NCBI GenBank assembly: GCA_003132085.1
Contig: PKWO01000549.1
Coordinates: 1-6,596, forward strand
From: Oxalobacteraceae bacterium
GTDB lineage: Bacteria; Pseudomonadota; Gammaproteobacteria; Burkholderiales; Burkholderiaceae_D
DNA length: 6,596 nt
Direction of reading: 5' to 3'
The position numbers were made by a program, and so were the translations under genes. Positions 5,577-6,596 of the stretch are shown here, piece after piece. The notes under the pieces were generated by a model. That model was not told the origin of the DNA, made no database searches, and saw nothing but the letters and a program-made list of their open reading frames with translations. Within the stretch, counting starts at the first letter, position 1. Every line of letters begins with the position of its first letter.

Positions 5577-5580
5577 GTAT
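5549..5580. promoter_or_regulatory. Operator 2, inside a 32-bp inverted repeat
   Basis: The core GTGGACAGGTCTGTCTAC (5556-5573) differs from operator 1 at one base. The symmetry extends outward to 15-bp arms (5549-5563 and 5566-5580) with a single mismatch around the same GT centre. The following AAT is also shared with operator 1, so a 21-bp block is repeated at 37-bp spacing, about three and a half helical turns. The element overlaps the predicted promoters in both directions. Confidence 0.75.
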
Positions 5581-5582
5581 TT

Positions 5583-6152
5583 ATGCACACCGTCAACACG
5601 CCTGTTCCACAGACCCCCGGCGCACGCGAACGTATCTTGCTGGCTGCCCATGAGCTCTTCTATCGAGAGGGCATCCGTGCGACCGGGATAGACCGCGTTA
5701 TTGCAGAGTCGGGCGTTGCGAAGGTCACCTTCTATCGTCACTTCCCGAGCAAGAATGACCTTATCCGAGAGTTCCTGGAGTATCGGCATCAGCGTTGGAT
5801 GACATGGTTCGTCGATGCGCTGCAACGCCACGGCGGTGGAGTCAAGGCGCTTCCGCTAGCGTTGGCCGAGTGGTTTGGCGACGAGGGCTTTCGCGGCTGC
5901 GCCTTCATCAACAGCGTTGCAGAGTTGGGCGGGGTCCTGCCTGAAGTGACAGAGATTACCCGGCGTCACAAGCATGAGATGGCAGACGTCATTGCGGGCT
6001 TGCTGCCGCCATCCCGGAGCAGAAAGCAGGAGGCGCAGGCTCTGGCTTTAGCGGTAGACGGCGCAATCATCCGCGCGCAGTACGAACAGACGCCGGATGC
6101 TGCGCTGTCGTCGCTGGCAATAATCCAGAAGTCGCTGCTGGCTCTCACGTAA
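5583..6152 (+). CDS. TetR/AcrR-family transcriptional repressor
   Basis: The 189-residue protein has a canonical TetR N-terminal DNA-binding domain: RERILLAAHELFYREG (15-30), then the helix-turn-helix GIDRVIAESGVAKVTFYRHF (35-54) and PSKNDLIREFLEYR (55-68). The C-terminal ligand-binding domain includes GCAFINSVAELGG (105-117) followed by HKHEMADVIAGLL (129-141), a pattern shared by many TetR regulators. The ATG at 5583 is preferred; the frame is open to a GTG at 5556, but that lies inside operator 2 and adds nine unconserved residues. No Shine-Dalgarno precedes 5583, consistent with a leaderless message. It is divergent from the DUF1348 gene, and two matched operators in the spacer suggest control of both. 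The inducer is unknown; the last visible gene, an S9 peptidase, is convergent and not obviously part of the circuit. Confidence 0.92.
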   Translation: MHTVNTPVPQTPGARERILLAAHELFYREGIRATGIDRVIAESGVAKVTFYRHFPSKNDLIREFLEYRHQRWMTWFVDALQRHGGGVKALPLALAEWFGDEGFRGCAFINSVAELGGVLPEVTEITRRHKHEMADVIAGLLPPSRSRKQEAQALALAVDGAIIRAQYEQTPDAALSSLAIIQKSLLALT

Positions 6153-6200
6153 TTCACCGTCTCTTTGTGCAGGTATTTTTTGGCCTTTGTTCGGCCTGAA

Positions 6201-6596
6201 TCAGGGTGTGCCGATATTCGTTTGCAGGAATTTTTCAACGCGCGTCCAGAAATCCAGGCGGTTTTTCACCAAGTACCAGCCGTGGCCCTCTTCCAGGTAT
6301 TCGACCCATTCCATCTTGTCATTGTACGGACGTACCGCATCGCGAAATTCTTTACCGTGAGCGATGGGGACGCGACGGTCGGCCCCGCCATAGGCGAGCA
6401 ACAGCGGCTGCTTAATGCGGTCGGCTATATTCACGGGGGAGGTGGCCTTAATCTGCACCGCATCCTTGATCCGGTCGCCGATCAAAACGGGCATGCCAAA
6501 GTTTCGCCATTCCTCAGACAGATCGCTGGACCAATCCGACTCGAACATTAGGTTGATGTCGGTCACGCCGACCCAATCGATGCCGCAACGAAAAAG
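6201..6596 (-). CDS. S9-family (prolyl oligopeptidase-like) peptidase, C-terminal part only
   Basis: The frame is open from the right edge to a TGA at 6203-6201, giving 131 residues with the N-terminal part outside the window. The sequence starts LFRCGIDWVGVTDINLMF, typical of the segment after the nucleophile elbow in S9 alpha/beta hydrolases. It then shows the catalytic aspartate in LLLAYGGADRRVPIAHG and the catalytic histidine in YLEEGHGWY. The serine motif must lie beyond the edge. Such enzymes cleave small peptides or act as dipeptidyl/acylaminoacyl peptidases; many are exported, but the signal region is not visible. A GTG at 6566 could be mistaken for a start, but it falls inside the conserved GVTD motif. 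It is convergent with tetR, 48 bp between stops; no terminator is visible in that gap. Confidence 0.88.
   Translation of the reverse strand, partial: LFRCGIDWVGVTDINLMFESDWSSDLSEEWRNFGMPVLIGDRIKDAVQIKATSPVNIADRIKQPLLLAYGGADRRVPIAHGKEFRDAVRPYNDKMEWVEYLEEGHGWYLVKNRLDFWTRVEKFLQTNIGTP

Noticed and set aside
6175..6198. Terminator between tetR and the S9 peptidase gene
   Set aside because: The only stem is 4 bp (GGCC/GGCC), and the T run lies on the wrong side for the plus strand and reads as A on the minus strand.

Overview
The base composition, the codon use and the protein families point to a betaproteobacterium, most likely of the Oxalobacteraceae/Burkholderiales. This is a judgement from protein style, not from a database search. 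The window reads as chromosomal. No transposase, phage gene, tRNA, rRNA or CRISPR array is visible.

Left part (1-3430): a LysR-type regulator runs off the left edge on the minus strand. It is divergent from a HAD-family L-2-haloacid dehalogenase-like enzyme. A complete malate synthase A (aceB) follows on the plus strand. The 145-bp divergent spacer is AT-rich and holds a 10-bp inverted repeat that overlaps the best -10 for the regulator. If the HAD enzyme is a true haloacetate dehalogenase, its product glycolate could be oxidised to glyoxylate, the substrate of malate synthase. aceB is followed by a weak hairpin, three tandem copies of a 14-bp repeat, and a good intrinsic terminator.

Middle (3431-4967): a regulatory-looking spacer precedes a probable two-gene envelope operon. 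The first gene encodes a Spy/CpxP-like (LTxxQ family) periplasmic protein with a His/Met-rich tail. The second encodes a secreted glycine-rich protein with a 33-bp internal tandem repeat and a conserved-looking aromatic/Cys C-terminus. The operon ends at a large REP-like inverted repeat followed by a T run, in which each arm is itself a hairpin.

Right part (5028-6596): a DUF1348 (NTF2-like fold) gene with a TTG start and a strong Shine-Dalgarno is divergent from a TetR-family repressor. The 87-bp spacer carries two near-identical palindromic operators 37 bp apart. One of them extends to a 32-bp inverted repeat lying across the predicted promoters of both genes. The predicted tetR transcription start falls on its ATG, which suggests a leaderless mRNA. 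A convergent S9-family (prolyl oligopeptidase-like) peptidase gene enters from the right edge, with only its C-terminal part visible.

The most rewarding region for follow-up is the TetR/DUF1348 switch. No clearly new multi-gene system is visible; most of the window is ordinary chromosomal content.
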